This document shows positions 51,411-61,360 of a stretch of 64,000 bases of DNA, in pieces; positions within the stretch are counted from its first letter, which is position 1, and every line of letters begins with the position of its first letter. The stretch comes from DATFVA01 sp963747755 (lineage in GTDB: Bacteria; Bacteroidota; Ignavibacteria; Ignavibacteriales; Ignavibacteriaceae). The notes under the pieces were generated by a model. The model was not told where the DNA came from, made no database searches, and worked only from the letters and a program-made list of their open reading frames with translations. The stretch covers positions 558,001 through 622,000 of the forward strand of contig CAVVGK010000011.1 of NCBI GenBank assembly GCA_963747755.1, given 5' to 3'. Both the position numbers and the translations under genes were made by a program.

Positions 51411-53818
51411 AACAAGCCTCTCTTTCCGGCAATGAAATTCGTTGTAAGGGTAGTGAATAAAACAACTGATATTGAGCTGACCGGCATCAAAATAGCGGCA
51501 ACAAGGGGAGACAACATACCTTCGACTGCGAAAGTTAGTCCCGCTGCATTGTACAGGAACGATATAATAAAGCTCATTATAATTATTCGTACGCTCGTCT
51601 TTGCAAACCTTGCGAACTCAGGCAGCAGCGCCAGCTTATCAGCATCAAGTATGGCATCGCAGGCCGGGGAGAAACTGCTTATGTTTTCTGTAACAGAAAT
51701 ACCAACGCTGCTTTTCCTTAGTGCACCTGCATCATTTAAACCGTCGCCTACCATTAAAACATTTTCATTCCTTTTCCGTTTCTCTTCGATGTAAAGCAGC
51801 TTATCATTCGGCGTCTGCCTGAAACGCAGTTCAGAGTCGCTTCCGAATAACTCCAAAAGCCTTTCTCTTTCTCCTTCGTTATCTCCTGACAGGACGGAGA
51901 GTTTATAATGGCCTGACAGATCTTTTATAACCGAATCTATACCCTCACGGTAGTAATTGTTAATTTCGAAGTATCCGTAGGTTCGGCCGTTAAATGAAAC
52001 ATATACCCTGGGACTATCATGGCTGACCGGTTTGAAATTGGCAAGTGTATCATCAATGAATGAGAGAGAGCCGAGTTTAATTTTGTTTCCAAGTACCTCT
52101 CCCTCAATCCCATGTCCTGCATATTCCCTGTACTCCGAAATTTCAGCTTCATCATACTTTTTCAGAGACTTATAAACTGCCGCGCTGAGAGGATGAGTGG
52201 AGTTTTTAACAAGCGATTTGATCATTTCCTTTTTAAAATCATCAAGGTAATCACCTGTAAATTTCACCTCTCCCTCCCCGGCCTTCGTAATGGTTCCTGT
52301 CTTATCAAAAACTATTGTACTAACCTTTGCCAGATCCTCCACCACAGAACTGTTCTTCAGATAAAACTTATTACGTCCGAAGATCCTAACTGTGTTTCCG
52401 AAGGTAAAGGGAGTTGATAAAGCCAATGCGCATGGGCAGGCGACGATAAGCACTGCTGTAAAGACATTGATTGCTGTATGCAAACTCGACTGAATCCAGA
52501 ACAATGCCGCAACGACAGCTATTAATAGGACAACCGCAGTAAAGTATTTACTAACCAGACTGCTTATTGTGGTAAAGTAGCTTCCATCCTTTTTATTGAA
52601 CGATTCATGGTTCCATAGCTGTGTAAGGTAACTTTGCGATACTTCCTTTACCACTTCGAGTTCTATGGCACTTCCTTTCTGTCTTCCTCCTGCATAAACC
52701 AGCTCACCAAGAACCTTATTAACCGGGGATGATTCACCGGTAACAAAACTATAATCAATATTGCCATTTCCGCTGAATAATATTGCATCGGCAGGTATAA
52801 TCTCATCGTTTCTGATAATTATCCTGTCACCAAGTTCCAGCTTTGAAACTGGTACCGAAGTCTCTCTATTCTCTTTTATGACTGTAACCCCGAGAGGGAA
52901 ATATGATTTATAGCTTCTTTCAAAATTAAGTGTCTCATAAGTTTTTTCCTGGAATAACCTGCCAATCAGAAGAAAAAGGACGAGTCCGCTCATCGAATCA
53001 AAATAGCCCGCCTGGTGGTTGATCGTTACTTCCACTACGCTCCGCAGAAACAGGACAAGAATTCCGAGAGAGATGGGAAAATCAATATTAACTATCTTCT
53101 TTTTAAGACCTCTCCATGCTGAACCAAAATATTCGGAAGCAGAATAAAAGAAAACAGGCAGGGCAAGGATAAGGTTCAGGTATGCAAATATATTTTTGTA
53201 ATAACTGTCGTTTAAGTCTATGGATAAATATTCAGGAAAACTGAGAAGCATAATATTCCCGAAGCAGAAAGCTGCGATGCCGGTCTTATAATACAGGTGT
53301 TTCCGGTGGACATCCTTTTTCTCTTCAGTGCTGTCAAGCTGCAGCAGCGGTTCATAGCCTATAGAAGCAAGAAGCTGAACGAGTTCTTTAAGACTGATCT
53401 TCGAATGAAAATACTTAACAGAGACTTCCTTCTTAAGGAAATCGGCATGCGACTGGCTGATACCCGGATTAAGCTTATACAGGTTCTCAAGAAGCCATAT
53501 GCAGGAACTGCAGTGCATCTGGGGAACGTAAAAAGTAATTGAGGTTATCTTATCATTTTTAAAATCTACCAGACGCTGAATAGTTTCGGGATCATCAAGG
53601 TAGTCGAATTTCCTTACAGGAATATTTGCCGGGGATACTCCGGGGTTGGAATCGAGGGAATAATAGTCGCACATCTGCTTCTGATTAAGTATTTCATAAA
53701 CAGTTTTACAGCCAATGCAGCAGAAATACTTTTCATCTACATAGAGACTATCATCCCTGCATTCATCTCCGCAGTGGAAACATCTTATATCTTTTTTAAC
53801 AGTATCTTTTCTGTTCAT
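51401..53818 (-). CDS. ccoI: Copper-transporting P-type ATPase CcoI (FixI)
   Basis: 805 aa. A cysteine-rich N-terminus (CFHCGDEC...CCIGCKTVYEI) is followed by a heavy-metal-associated domain with CSSC (VPQMHCSSCIWLLEN, about residues 97-111). Eight helices include the transport motif CPCALALSTPF. The phosphorylation site is DKTGTIT and the hinge is GDGLNDAGALRKSSVG. It exports Cu(I) to the periplasm for the cbb3 oxidase. It is the first gene of the eight-gene operon. The 262-base upstream gap shows no clear Fnr box. Confidence 0.95.
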   Translation of the reverse strand: MNRKDTVKKDIRCFHCGDECRDDSLYVDEKYFCCIGCKTVYEILNQKQMCDYYSLDSNPGVSPANIPVRKFDYLDDPETIQRLVDFKNDKITSITFYVPQMHCSSCIWLLENLYKLNPGISQSHADFLKKEVSVKYFHSKISLKELVQLLASIGYEPLLQLDSTEEKKDVHRKHLYYKTGIAAFCFGNIMLLSFPEYLSIDLNDSYYKNIFAYLNLILALPVFFYSASEYFGSAWRGLKKKIVNIDFPISLGILVLFLRSVVEVTINHQAGYFDSMSGLVLFLLIGRLFQEKTYETLNFERSYKSYFPLGVTVIKENRETSVPVSKLELGDRIIIRNDEIIPADAILFSGNGNIDYSFVTGESSPVNKVLGELVYAGGRQKGSAIELEVVKEVSQSYLTQLWNHESFNKKDGSYFTTISSLVSKYFTAVVLLIAVVAALFWIQSSLHTAINVFTAVLIVACPCALALSTPFTFGNTVRIFGRNKFYLKNSSVVEDLAKVSTIVFDKTGTITKAGEGEVKFTGDYLDDFKKEMIKSLVKNSTHPLSAAVYKSLKKYDEAEISEYREYAGHGIEGEVLGNKIKLGSLSFIDDTLANFKPVSHDSPRVYVSFNGRTYGYFEINNYYREGIDSVIKDLSGHYKLSVLSGDNEGERERLLELFGSDSELRFRQTPNDKLLYIEEKRKRNENVLMVGDGLNDAGALRKSSVGISVTENISSFSPACDAILDADKLALLPEFARFAKTSVRIIIMSFIISFLYNAAGLTFAVEGMLSPLVAAILMPVSSISVVLFTTLTTNFIAGKRGLLSR

Positions 53819-54080
53819 TCAGTTAAAAATTATAATAATATCCCGCACAATCCTGCTGGAATTTAATAGTTTGTTTTTCGGAAAGAATGAATTTTACAGA
53901 AATTGTGCCATCGATAAGCAAATATAAAAAAAATGAAATTCGATATAACTACAATAATTCGGACTTTTTTATTCTTTTTTTAGAAAATCCACAAGGCAGC
54001 TGTTCTCAAAATCAGGAAATGCGGGATTTCTTGTATTTACATTATATTTTTAGCAAATTTGAAAACAATTTAATAGAGAT

Positions 54081-54545
54081 ATGACTATGGCTTATCTGAT
54101 TTTTAAACTCATACATATTTTTGCTGTTATATTCTTTCTCGGGAATATCATTATTACTGTTTTCTGGAAGAATCATGGCGACAGGAGTGAAGACCCAGGA
54201 ATTATAGCCCATACCATAAGAGGAATTATCAAGGCTGACAGATTTTTTACAATGCCAGCTGTCGCATTCCTGATCCTTGCAGGGTTTGGGGCGATGGGAA
54301 TTGGATACATTCCTTTCGAAACAGGCTGGATTTTATGGGGATTTATACTGGTCGTGATATCAGCTGCTGCCTTTATGGCCAAAGTCGTTCCTGCTCAGAA
54401 AAAATTATTAAAGATTGCTGAAACACAGCCATTCGACCGGCAGCTTTATGATGCAGTCTCTAAAGAATGGAATCTTTGGGGAAGCATCGCAACCATTGCC
54501 GTTATAATTGCAGTTGTTCTGATGGTACTGAAAGTTCCTTCTTAA
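54081..54545 (+). CDS. DUF2269-like membrane protein
   Basis: 154 aa with four helices. The opening AYLIFKLIHIFAVIFFLGNIIITVFWK has the conserved His that suggests haem or metal binding in related families. RFFTMPAVAFLILAGFGAM, WILWGFILVVISAAAFMAKVVPAQ and WGSIATIAVIIAVVLMVLKV follow. The start could be the second ATG at 54087, which has GAGA better spaced upstream. Its place beside the cbb3 operon, divergent from ccoI, hints at a respiratory role (inference only). Confidence 0.75.
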   Translation: MTMAYLIFKLIHIFAVIFFLGNIIITVFWKNHGDRSEDPGIIAHTIRGIIKADRFFTMPAVAFLILAGFGAMGIGYIPFETGWILWGFILVVISAAAFMAKVVPAQKKLLKIAETQPFDRQLYDAVSKEWNLWGSIATIAVIIAVVLMVLKVPS

Positions 54546-54632
54546 ACAAGATTTCGGAAATTTTCCCTTGCCTGAAGAAACTTTCTTTCGGCCTCATCTC
54601 AGTCTCAATCCGGTCTCATCTCCCGGCCACTG

Positions 54633-54676
54633 TTCGGCCTTTCTTCGGCCTTTCTTCGGCCTCTCTTCGGCCTTTC
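54633..54676. repeat. Four 11-bp tandem repeats
   Basis: TTCGGCCTTTC starts at 54633, 54644, 54655 and 54666, with one substitution in the third copy. More diverged CGGCCTCATCTC/CGGTCTCATCTC segments lie just upstream (54589-54625). The block fills the start of the 246-base gap between the DUF2269 and ABC exporter genes. It could be a slippage-prone tract; no protein is encoded. Confidence 0.7.
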
Positions 54677-54791
54677 AAAGGCACATAACCGGCAGATAAA
54701 AAACAGACCCCATCCGCAATCAAGCACTTTTGCCTGTATCCTTGAATCCTATTTTATATTGGGTTTCTAATGATTATTTTAGCTAATTAAT

Positions 54792-56582
54792 ATGAAACTA
54801 CTTTATACATACCTCAGGAGTTACTGGAAGCTTATGCTGTTGGCGCTTCTACTGGCAGCCGTCAACCAGGTTTTCTCGCTTCTTGATCCTTATATTTTCG
54901 GAAGGGTGATAGATAAATACGCCACTAAATTTGATTCTTTTACTACTTCACAGTTTCTTAGAGGCGTTGGTCTCCTTCTTGCGGCGGCCGTCGGCGTTGC
55001 TTTTATTTCCAGGATCGCCAAGAACTTCCAGGATTATTACGTCAATGTAATTACACAAAGGCTGGGAGCTAAAATATATACCGACGGGATCAAACATTCT
55101 CTTGAACTTCCTTACTTTAAGTTTGAAGATCAACAAAGCGGAAAAACTCTAGGTGTTTTACAGAAGGTAAGGAGTGATGTAGAAAAACTTATATCCGCCT
55201 TCGTTAATACGCTGTTCACTACCCTGGTTGGAGTAATATTTGTCACCGTATATGCGGTGAATGTGCACTGGATAATTGCCCCGATATTCTTTTCCGCTAT
55301 ACCTATACTGGGAATTGTAAGTTCGGTTCTGAGCAAAAAAATAAAGAAAATACAGCAGGTTATCGTAGGCGAAACAACGGAGCTTGCAGGTACTACTACC
55401 GAATCATTAAGGAATATTGAACTGGTAAAGAGCCTTGGATTGGGAAACCAAGAGATCAACAGGCTCAATTCTACTACCGATAAAATACTGCAGCTTGAAC
55501 TAAAAAAAGTTAAGTACATAAGGACTCTTAGTTTTATACAGGGAACCGTAGTTAACTTTATCAGAACTTCTATCCTCTTCTTCATGCTTTACCTGATTTT
55601 TATCAGGGAAATCCAGATAGGACAGTTCTTCACCCTTATGCTTTATTCTTTCTTTATTTTTGGTCCTTTACAAAGCTTGGGAGACATTATCAATATCTAC
55701 CGTGAGGCGGAAGTTTCACTCGATAATTTTGCGAATCTGCTGAAGCAGCCTGTTGATGAAAAACCGGCAAATCCGAAAACTATTAATACCGTTCAATCGC
55801 TTGAGTTCAGGGATGTAAGTTTTAGACATCAGAGCTCGAAGAGCAATGCTCTGAAGAATATATCATTCAGGGTAAGAATGGGTGAAACAATTGCTTTTGC
55901 AGGACCCTCGGGAGCGGGTAAAACAACCCTGGTTAAGCTTCTCGTTGGTCTGTACACCCCGCAGGAAGGTTCAATTTTTTATAACGGCATCCCGGGAGAT
56001 AAGATCGATCTTGACGAGCTCAGGGAGAAGATAGGCTTTGTTACCCAGGATACACAGCTTTTTTCGGGAACGATTAAAGAGAATCTGTTATTTGTAAATC
56101 CAGGGGCATCTGATGAGGAATGCCTCGAGGTTCTGGAAAAAGCTGCAGCCGGTAATCTCCTTGCAAGGGCTGATAAGGGACTTGATACAATTATAGGTGA
56201 AGGAGGGGTTAAGGTATCCGGGGGTGAAAAACAAAGACTTTCTATAGCACGCGCGCTTCTGCGGCATCCTCAGCTTTTAATATTTGACGAGGCTACATCC
56301 TCACTCGACTCGCTGACGGAAGAAGAGATTACTTCGACAATAAAGAATGTATCTGACAGAAAAGATCTTATTACGATTATGATAGCCCATCGTTTATCTA
56401 CTGTTATGCATGCTGATAAAATATATGTGCTTGAAAGAGGACAAATAACTGAATCCGGTAAGCATGAGGAACTCCTTCAGCGTAAAGGTCTCTATTATGC
56501 AATGTGGCGCCAGCAGATAGGAGAACGCGATAGAAATGATATGCATAATTATAAATCAGCTGTTAATTTTGAGGAAGATTAA
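54792..56582 (+). CDS. ABC exporter, fused membrane and ATPase domains
   Basis: 596 aa, a half-transporter that dimerises. Six helices (about residues 15-320) with the family ELPYFKFEDQQSGKTLGVLQKV coupling segment are followed by the nucleotide-binding domain. This has Walker A GPSGAGKTT (about 372), the Q-loop VTQDTQLFSG, signature VSGGEKQR, Walker B LLIFDEATSSLD and H-loop IAHRLST. Substrate is open: MsbA-like lipid export, peptide or drug export are all possible. It is followed at 14 bases by the alpha-amylase-family gene. Confidence 0.92.
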   Translation: MKLLYTYLRSYWKLMLLALLLAAVNQVFSLLDPYIFGRVIDKYATKFDSFTTSQFLRGVGLLLAAAVGVAFISRIAKNFQDYYVNVITQRLGAKIYTDGIKHSLELPYFKFEDQQSGKTLGVLQKVRSDVEKLISAFVNTLFTTLVGVIFVTVYAVNVHWIIAPIFFSAIPILGIVSSVLSKKIKKIQQVIVGETTELAGTTTESLRNIELVKSLGLGNQEINRLNSTTDKILQLELKKVKYIRTLSFIQGTVVNFIRTSILFFMLYLIFIREIQIGQFFTLMLYSFFIFGPLQSLGDIINIYREAEVSLDNFANLLKQPVDEKPANPKTINTVQSLEFRDVSFRHQSSKSNALKNISFRVRMGETIAFAGPSGAGKTTLVKLLVGLYTPQEGSIFYNGIPGDKIDLDELREKIGFVTQDTQLFSGTIKENLLFVNPGASDEECLEVLEKAAAGNLLARADKGLDTIIGEGGVKVSGGEKQRLSIARALLRHPQLLIFDEATSSLDSLTEEEITSTIKNVSDRKDLITIMIAHRLSTVMHADKIYVLERGQITESGKHEELLQRKGLYYAMWRQQIGERDRNDMHNYKSAVNFEED

Positions 56583-56596
56583 GAAAGGTATTTTAT

Positions 56597-58999
56597 ATGA
56601 AAAGGGCGGCACTATTTTTTTTAATTTTTTTCCGGCTTACAATTTTTCCACAAGGTATCAGTGAAATTATTAAACCTCTCCATCTGCAGGCAGGTAAAGC
56701 CGATACCGTATTAATCAGTGATCTTTTTTATTCAAATGATTATGGCGTAAAAATAGTCCCCGGGGATAATATTAAAGCTGTATACAACGGGAATAGCAAA
56801 AAGCTGGAGGTTAAACCTGATAGTAAATTCGAAGGACTGGGATTGATCAACTTTACTTTAAATGATTCTTTTTATGCAATTCCTTTCTATTCAGATATCA
56901 TTAAGGATCATACTTTTTATTTAAATCTTAAGGATCATCCGGAAAGAGTATACCTTTTCGCAAGCTTTAACGGCTGGAACAGGGAGAGTCTCCCGATGAA
57001 CTATGATAAAAAGCTGAAGACTTACAGCGTTAGAGTGTCCCTTGAACCGGGAACCTACCAGTATAAATTTTACCTACAGGGAAATGAATTTATCGACCCT
57101 GAAAATCCCGACAGTATCCCGAACGGACTCGGTGGTTATAATTCTGTTCTCACGATACCCAATCCTCATCGCGAGGAAAGTTATTTATTTCTTAACGGTT
57201 ATGAAAAAACACAGGACCGGATAACAGTAAGTTTCGCCTACTCAAACAGCAAGTTTAGATCGCCTGTAAAACGCGAGGAGATAACAGCTCTTTATAATAA
57301 TTCGGTGCTTCCGCAGGAAAGGGTTTCAACAGCTGCTAACAGGTTTCTGGTTACGATAGATTCTACAAAACTGAGTGGTGAGAATATACTAAGGGTGTTT
57401 GTGAACAGAAACGGACTACCGTCAAATATCCAGACACTGAGGTTTTATAACGGCGTACCGGAAGGTAAAATCAATCACCGGACAGAATATGACAATATTA
57501 TTTATTCTATAATGGTAGACCGTTTCAATGACGGCGATTCAAGCAACAGCATTCCTGTTGTCAACCCGAACCTCACAAAAAAAGCAAACTATTTTGGGGG
57601 AGATCTAAAGGGAATCATCAATAAAATAGACGACGGATATTTTGACTCACTGGGTGTAAGTACAATCTGGCTTTCGCCGGTTGTCGATAATACAGACAGA
57701 GCATACAGGGAATATCCTGAACCTCACAGGTATTATACAGGCTACCACGGCTACTGGCCAATCTCATCTACAAAAGTGGAGGAACGGTTCGGCGATATGA
57801 ACCTGCTCCAAAACCTGGTTAAGGATGCCCATAACCACAATATTCACATCCTTATAGATTATGTGGCAAATCATGTTCATGAAGAACATCCGTTCTTTAA
57901 ACAACACAGGAATTGGTTCGGACACCTTGAACTGCCCGACGGCCGGTTAAATCTGCGATTATGGGATGAACACAGACTAACAACCTGGTTCGAACCATAT
58001 CTCCCTTCATTTGATTATGAAGGTTCGCCTGGGGCCCTTGATACAATGACGAGCAATGCTGTCTGGTGGCTGCAGGAAACCAATGCAGACGGTTTCAGAC
58101 ACGATGCAGTAAAACATATTCCAAATGAATTCTGGCGGACAATGACCAGGAAGATCAAAAGTGAAATTGTGGTCAACGATAAAAAAAGTATTTTCCAGAT
58201 CGGGGAGACTTTCGGAAGCTATCAGCTGGTAAATTCATATGTGAATAATGGGCAGCTGGATGCACAGTTTAACTTTAATCTTTACGATACTGCTATACCG
58301 GTCTTTATTGATTCATCCCTTTCCTTTAAATCGCTAGATGATCAGATGAAAAAGTCATTTGAAATTTATGGTGTTAATCACCTGATGGGGAATATTATGG
58401 ACAGCCATGATAAGGTACGCTTCATGGCTTACGCTGACGGGGATGTCTCATTGAATGAAGGTGACGCCGCTGAAATCGGGTGGGATAATCCTCCGGCAGT
58501 GGATAATAAATCAAGTTATGATAAGCTTAAATTGTTCATCTCTTATTTAATGACGATACCGGGAATACCGATAATAGATTACGGAGATGAGCTTGGGATG
58601 ACGGGTGCGGCAGATCCGGATAACCGCAGGATGATGCGATTCGGCTCCGAACTAACAGGTAGTGAGAATGCGACCTTACATGATATAAGCCGGCTTATAA
58701 AAATCAGAAAGGAAAATTCCGCCCTCAGGTATGGTGACTTTTATACCCTGAAGGCGGATAAAAACATTTATGCTTTTGTACGCTCCGATTTAAATGAGCG
58801 TATTCTTGTGATATTAAATAAAAATAATACTTTAACCAATACGTCGCTTGAATTACCTTATGCTTTCAAGGCAGACTTAATTACTGATCTTATTTCAGGG
58901 ATAGAACTGCCTGTAAAGAATTATAAAATAAATATACATATGGACCCTTACGGTTACTCAATCTTCCTGTTAAAAGAAAACACTAATAAGGATAAATAA
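56597..58999 (+). CDS. Secreted alpha-amylase family (GH13) enzyme
   Basis: 800 aa. A signal peptide (MKRAALFFLIFFRLTIFPQG) is followed by an early-set/CBM48-like domain (FYLNLKDHPERVYLFASFNGWNRESLPM, about residues 108-200) and another beta region. The TIM barrel starts IIYSIMVDRFNDGD. The four conserved GH13 regions are present: DYVANHVHEEHP, the nucleophile Asp in GFRHDAVKH, the acid Glu in FQIGETFG, and MDSHDKVRF. It probably cleaves alpha-glucans or cyclomaltodextrins in the periplasm or outside. Its stop overlaps the next start by one base (TAATG). Confidence 0.9.
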   Translation: MKRAALFFLIFFRLTIFPQGISEIIKPLHLQAGKADTVLISDLFYSNDYGVKIVPGDNIKAVYNGNSKKLEVKPDSKFEGLGLINFTLNDSFYAIPFYSDIIKDHTFYLNLKDHPERVYLFASFNGWNRESLPMNYDKKLKTYSVRVSLEPGTYQYKFYLQGNEFIDPENPDSIPNGLGGYNSVLTIPNPHREESYLFLNGYEKTQDRITVSFAYSNSKFRSPVKREEITALYNNSVLPQERVSTAANRFLVTIDSTKLSGENILRVFVNRNGLPSNIQTLRFYNGVPEGKINHRTEYDNIIYSIMVDRFNDGDSSNSIPVVNPNLTKKANYFGGDLKGIINKIDDGYFDSLGVSTIWLSPVVDNTDRAYREYPEPHRYYTGYHGYWPISSTKVEERFGDMNLLQNLVKDAHNHNIHILIDYVANHVHEEHPFFKQHRNWFGHLELPDGRLNLRLWDEHRLTTWFEPYLPSFDYEGSPGALDTMTSNAVWWLQETNADGFRHDAVKHIPNEFWRTMTRKIKSEIVVNDKKSIFQIGETFGSYQLVNSYVNNGQLDAQFNFNLYDTAIPVFIDSSLSFKSLDDQMKKSFEIYGVNHLMGNIMDSHDKVRFMAYADGDVSLNEGDAAEIGWDNPPAVDNKSSYDKLKLFISYLMTIPGIPIIDYGDELGMTGAADPDNRRMMRFGSELTGSENATLHDISRLIKIRKENSALRYGDFYTLKADKNIYAFVRSDLNERILVILNKNNTLTNTSLELPYAFKADLITDLISGIELPVKNYKINIHMDPYGYSIFLLKENTNKDK

Positions 59000-60336
59000 T
59001 GCAGATAAAAATTTCCTTCCTCATTCTGTTAACAGCATTATTCTTAATTTCGTGCGGAGATAAAAATGACAAACAACCATCAAGAGAGCTGGATACTAAA
59101 ATGAATAATATAGCAGAAAGCTATGTAAAAGTGATATTAAGGGTCGGACAATTTGATCCTGATTACGTTGACGCTTATTATGGACCCAATGAATGGAAGC
59201 CGGACAGTACATATAGTGCCGATTCCACTGCTTTGAAACATCTGGATGCCGAGATTGATGCACTGCTCGACAGCATGGAATCGCTCGGGAGTTATAATGC
59301 TGATGAAATGCAGACTCTGAGGTTCAGGTTCTTATTCAAACAGATGCTTGCTTTAAAAACGAAGATCTTTATGATTCAGGGAGGTCATCTTCCATTTGAC
59401 AAGGAAACAAAAGCGCTTTATGATGCAGAGGCACCACATTATCCAGAAGAACATTTTAAGAAAATTATCGCCGCGCTTGACAGTATGCTGCCGGGAAGCG
59501 GAGATGTGACGGACAAGTTCGATAAATTCAGATCGCAGTTCATCATACCGAAAGATAAGCTTGATAAAGTCTTTACTGCAGCGATAAATGAATGCCGCAG
59601 CAGAACACTCGATCATATCCGGCTCCCTCAGGATGAAAATTTTAAGGTTGAATATGTTAATGATAAACCCTGGGGAGGTTATAACTGGTACAAGGGAAAT
59701 TCATACAGCGTAATACAGGTTAACACTGATTTGCCGATCTATATAGACAGGGCTGTTGACCTGGCTGCTCATGAAGGTTACCCCGGACACCACGTTTATA
59801 ATACATTGCTGGAAAAAAACCTTGTCAGGCAAAGGGGATGGGCTGAGTTTACGGTATACCCTCTTTTTAGTCCGCAGTCGCTTATTGCAGAGGGAACCGC
59901 CAATTTTGGTATTAATATGGTTTTCCCGGGAGATTCAAGAATTAAGTTTGAAAAGGAAGTCTTATTCCCGATCGCAGGACTCGATTCTTCACAGGCTGAC
60001 GAATATTACAAGGCACTCGAGCTTACAGATAAGTTGAGTTATGCCGGGAACGAGGCAGCACGTAATTACCTGAATGGGGATTGGAACAGGGAAAAGGCAG
60101 TTGACTGGCTTCAGAAATATGAGCTGATGAGCAAGGAGAGAGCAGAAAAAAGAATGAGTTTCATTGATAAATACAGAAGCTATGTGATCAACTATAACCT
60201 CGGTAAAGATATTGTTAAAAATTACGTTGAACGAAACGGTGGGACGAGAGATAATCCTGCAAAACGATGGGAAATATTTGAGAAAATTATTTCAACCCCG
60301 CAGACACCCTCCGGGCTGCAGGAAACAAAAAAATAA
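58999..60336 (+). CDS. DUF885-type metallopeptidase-like lipoprotein
   Basis: 445 aa. The N-terminus is a lipoprotein signal (MQIKISFLILLTALFLISC, Cys about residue 19). The key motif is DLAAHEGYPGHHVYNTLLE (HExxPGHH, about residues 254-261). A downstream Glu in SLIAEGTANFGINMVFPG probably completes the zinc site. DUF885 proteins are predicted metallopeptidases. It is translationally coupled to the GH13 gene. It converges with the DUF4922 gene, 25 bases apart. Confidence 0.85.
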   Translation: MQIKISFLILLTALFLISCGDKNDKQPSRELDTKMNNIAESYVKVILRVGQFDPDYVDAYYGPNEWKPDSTYSADSTALKHLDAEIDALLDSMESLGSYNADEMQTLRFRFLFKQMLALKTKIFMIQGGHLPFDKETKALYDAEAPHYPEEHFKKIIAALDSMLPGSGDVTDKFDKFRSQFIIPKDKLDKVFTAAINECRSRTLDHIRLPQDENFKVEYVNDKPWGGYNWYKGNSYSVIQVNTDLPIYIDRAVDLAAHEGYPGHHVYNTLLEKNLVRQRGWAEFTVYPLFSPQSLIAEGTANFGINMVFPGDSRIKFEKEVLFPIAGLDSSQADEYYKALELTDKLSYAGNEAARNYLNGDWNREKAVDWLQKYELMSKERAEKRMSFIDKYRSYVINYNLGKDIVKNYVERNGGTRDNPAKRWEIFEKIISTPQTPSGLQETKK

Positions 60337-60361
60337 ATACGGTTTTCAGAAGAGTTGAAAT

Positions 60362-61360
60362 TTATTCTTTCAACTTTGCTTTAAGATATTCAAATTCTTC
60401 TTTACCCATTGAAACTTCATGGAAAATTTGCCTGATAGTTTCTTTGTCGATTTTCCTAAAGTCCTTTTCGAGCGGTGTAACCAGTACTCCGCCGAGGTCT
60501 ATTGATGCGGGACTCACCAGAATATTTTCATCATCTTCTTTGAAATATGCATCAGGCCTGTGTTTTTTACGGAAAAATATTATTATCCTCCAACCTGCTT
60601 CCGGCTCATAAGAAGAAATAATGTTCATCATCGGTTCAACATGACTTTTGGAAATTAGCGAATAGAGGGAATAAATTTTATCAAACCATTTAACAAGTGA
60701 TTTTGAAGAATCAGACTCAAGTGCGAAAATTTTCCTTATATGATCGTCTATTGCAAAGATTGACACATCGTTTTCTATAAACATTTCACCAAATTCATTT
60801 TTGATTCCCTCATAATCTATATAAACAGGAAGAGAATCCTTTTTACACGCCTGGAAGTGGTGATGGTTGGGCACAGAGGCTCCGGATTCGGGACCATTAT
60901 ATAAAAAACAATATTCCCTGATGTCATTACTTATCTCAAGCATATTCGGAAATGATTTTTTTATCCTCTGGGGAATGTGATCCAGGCTGCTTACTGTCAG
61001 ATGATTGTAAAATATCGGGTACGGGTTGCAGAGAATAGTATATTTATCTTTATACACGATTCCGGTTTGCTCCAGCGGCAGATTTTCTGTGCACAAGAGA
61101 CACTCCCTATTTTTCACTGCCTCGGGAGACACGTTGGCAATAGTAGAATTTATCCGACCGGGGTTGAACTGGGTATGTATTTCATAGCCATCAAAGAAAA
61201 ATTTATTTTGTTCGACTGAAGATAAGGATTCTTTTGCCTGTTTCAGCAGGGGCCAGTCTAAACTCTGACGATCATAAAGCAGCGATATAGCCTGTGAATA
61301 TTTATTTGCAAGAATTAAATCCTGCAGCTCATTTTGAAGATTGTTTGTAGAGTTCTGCAT
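60362..61360 (-). CDS. DUF4922 protein with HIT-like active site
   Basis: 332 aa. The HIT-like triad motif is NHHHFQ (H166-H168-Q170). Upstream are ECLLCTENLPLEQ (C87, C90) and NPYPIFYNHLTV (about residues 112-123), a strand pattern shared with Ap4A and GDP-L-galactose phosphorylases. Such enzymes transfer or cleave nucleoside phosphates, so a sugar-nucleotide or dinucleotide phosphorylase activity is plausible but unproven. Its start lies inside the end of the glycosyltransferase gene (32-base overlap), so the two proteins are made together. Confidence 0.75.
   Translation of the reverse strand: MQNSTNNLQNELQDLILANKYSQAISLLYDRQSLDWPLLKQAKESLSSVEQNKFFFDGYEIHTQFNPGRINSTIANVSPEAVKNRECLLCTENLPLEQTGIVYKDKYTILCNPYPIFYNHLTVSSLDHIPQRIKKSFPNMLEISNDIREYCFLYNGPESGASVPNHHHFQACKKDSLPVYIDYEGIKNEFGEMFIENDVSIFAIDDHIRKIFALESDSSKSLVKWFDKIYSLYSLISKSHVEPMMNIISSYEPEAGWRIIIFFRKKHRPDAYFKEDDENILVSPASIDLGGVLVTPLEKDFRKIDKETIRQIFHEVSMGKEEFEYLKAKLKE

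Noticed and set aside
53887..54084. 65-codon plus-strand ORF before the DUF2269 gene, overlapping its start as ATGA
   Set aside because: The composition is that of AT-rich intergenic DNA (Asn, Tyr, Ile, Phe rich) with no motif. It fills the space where promoters of ccoI and the DUF2269 gene must lie.
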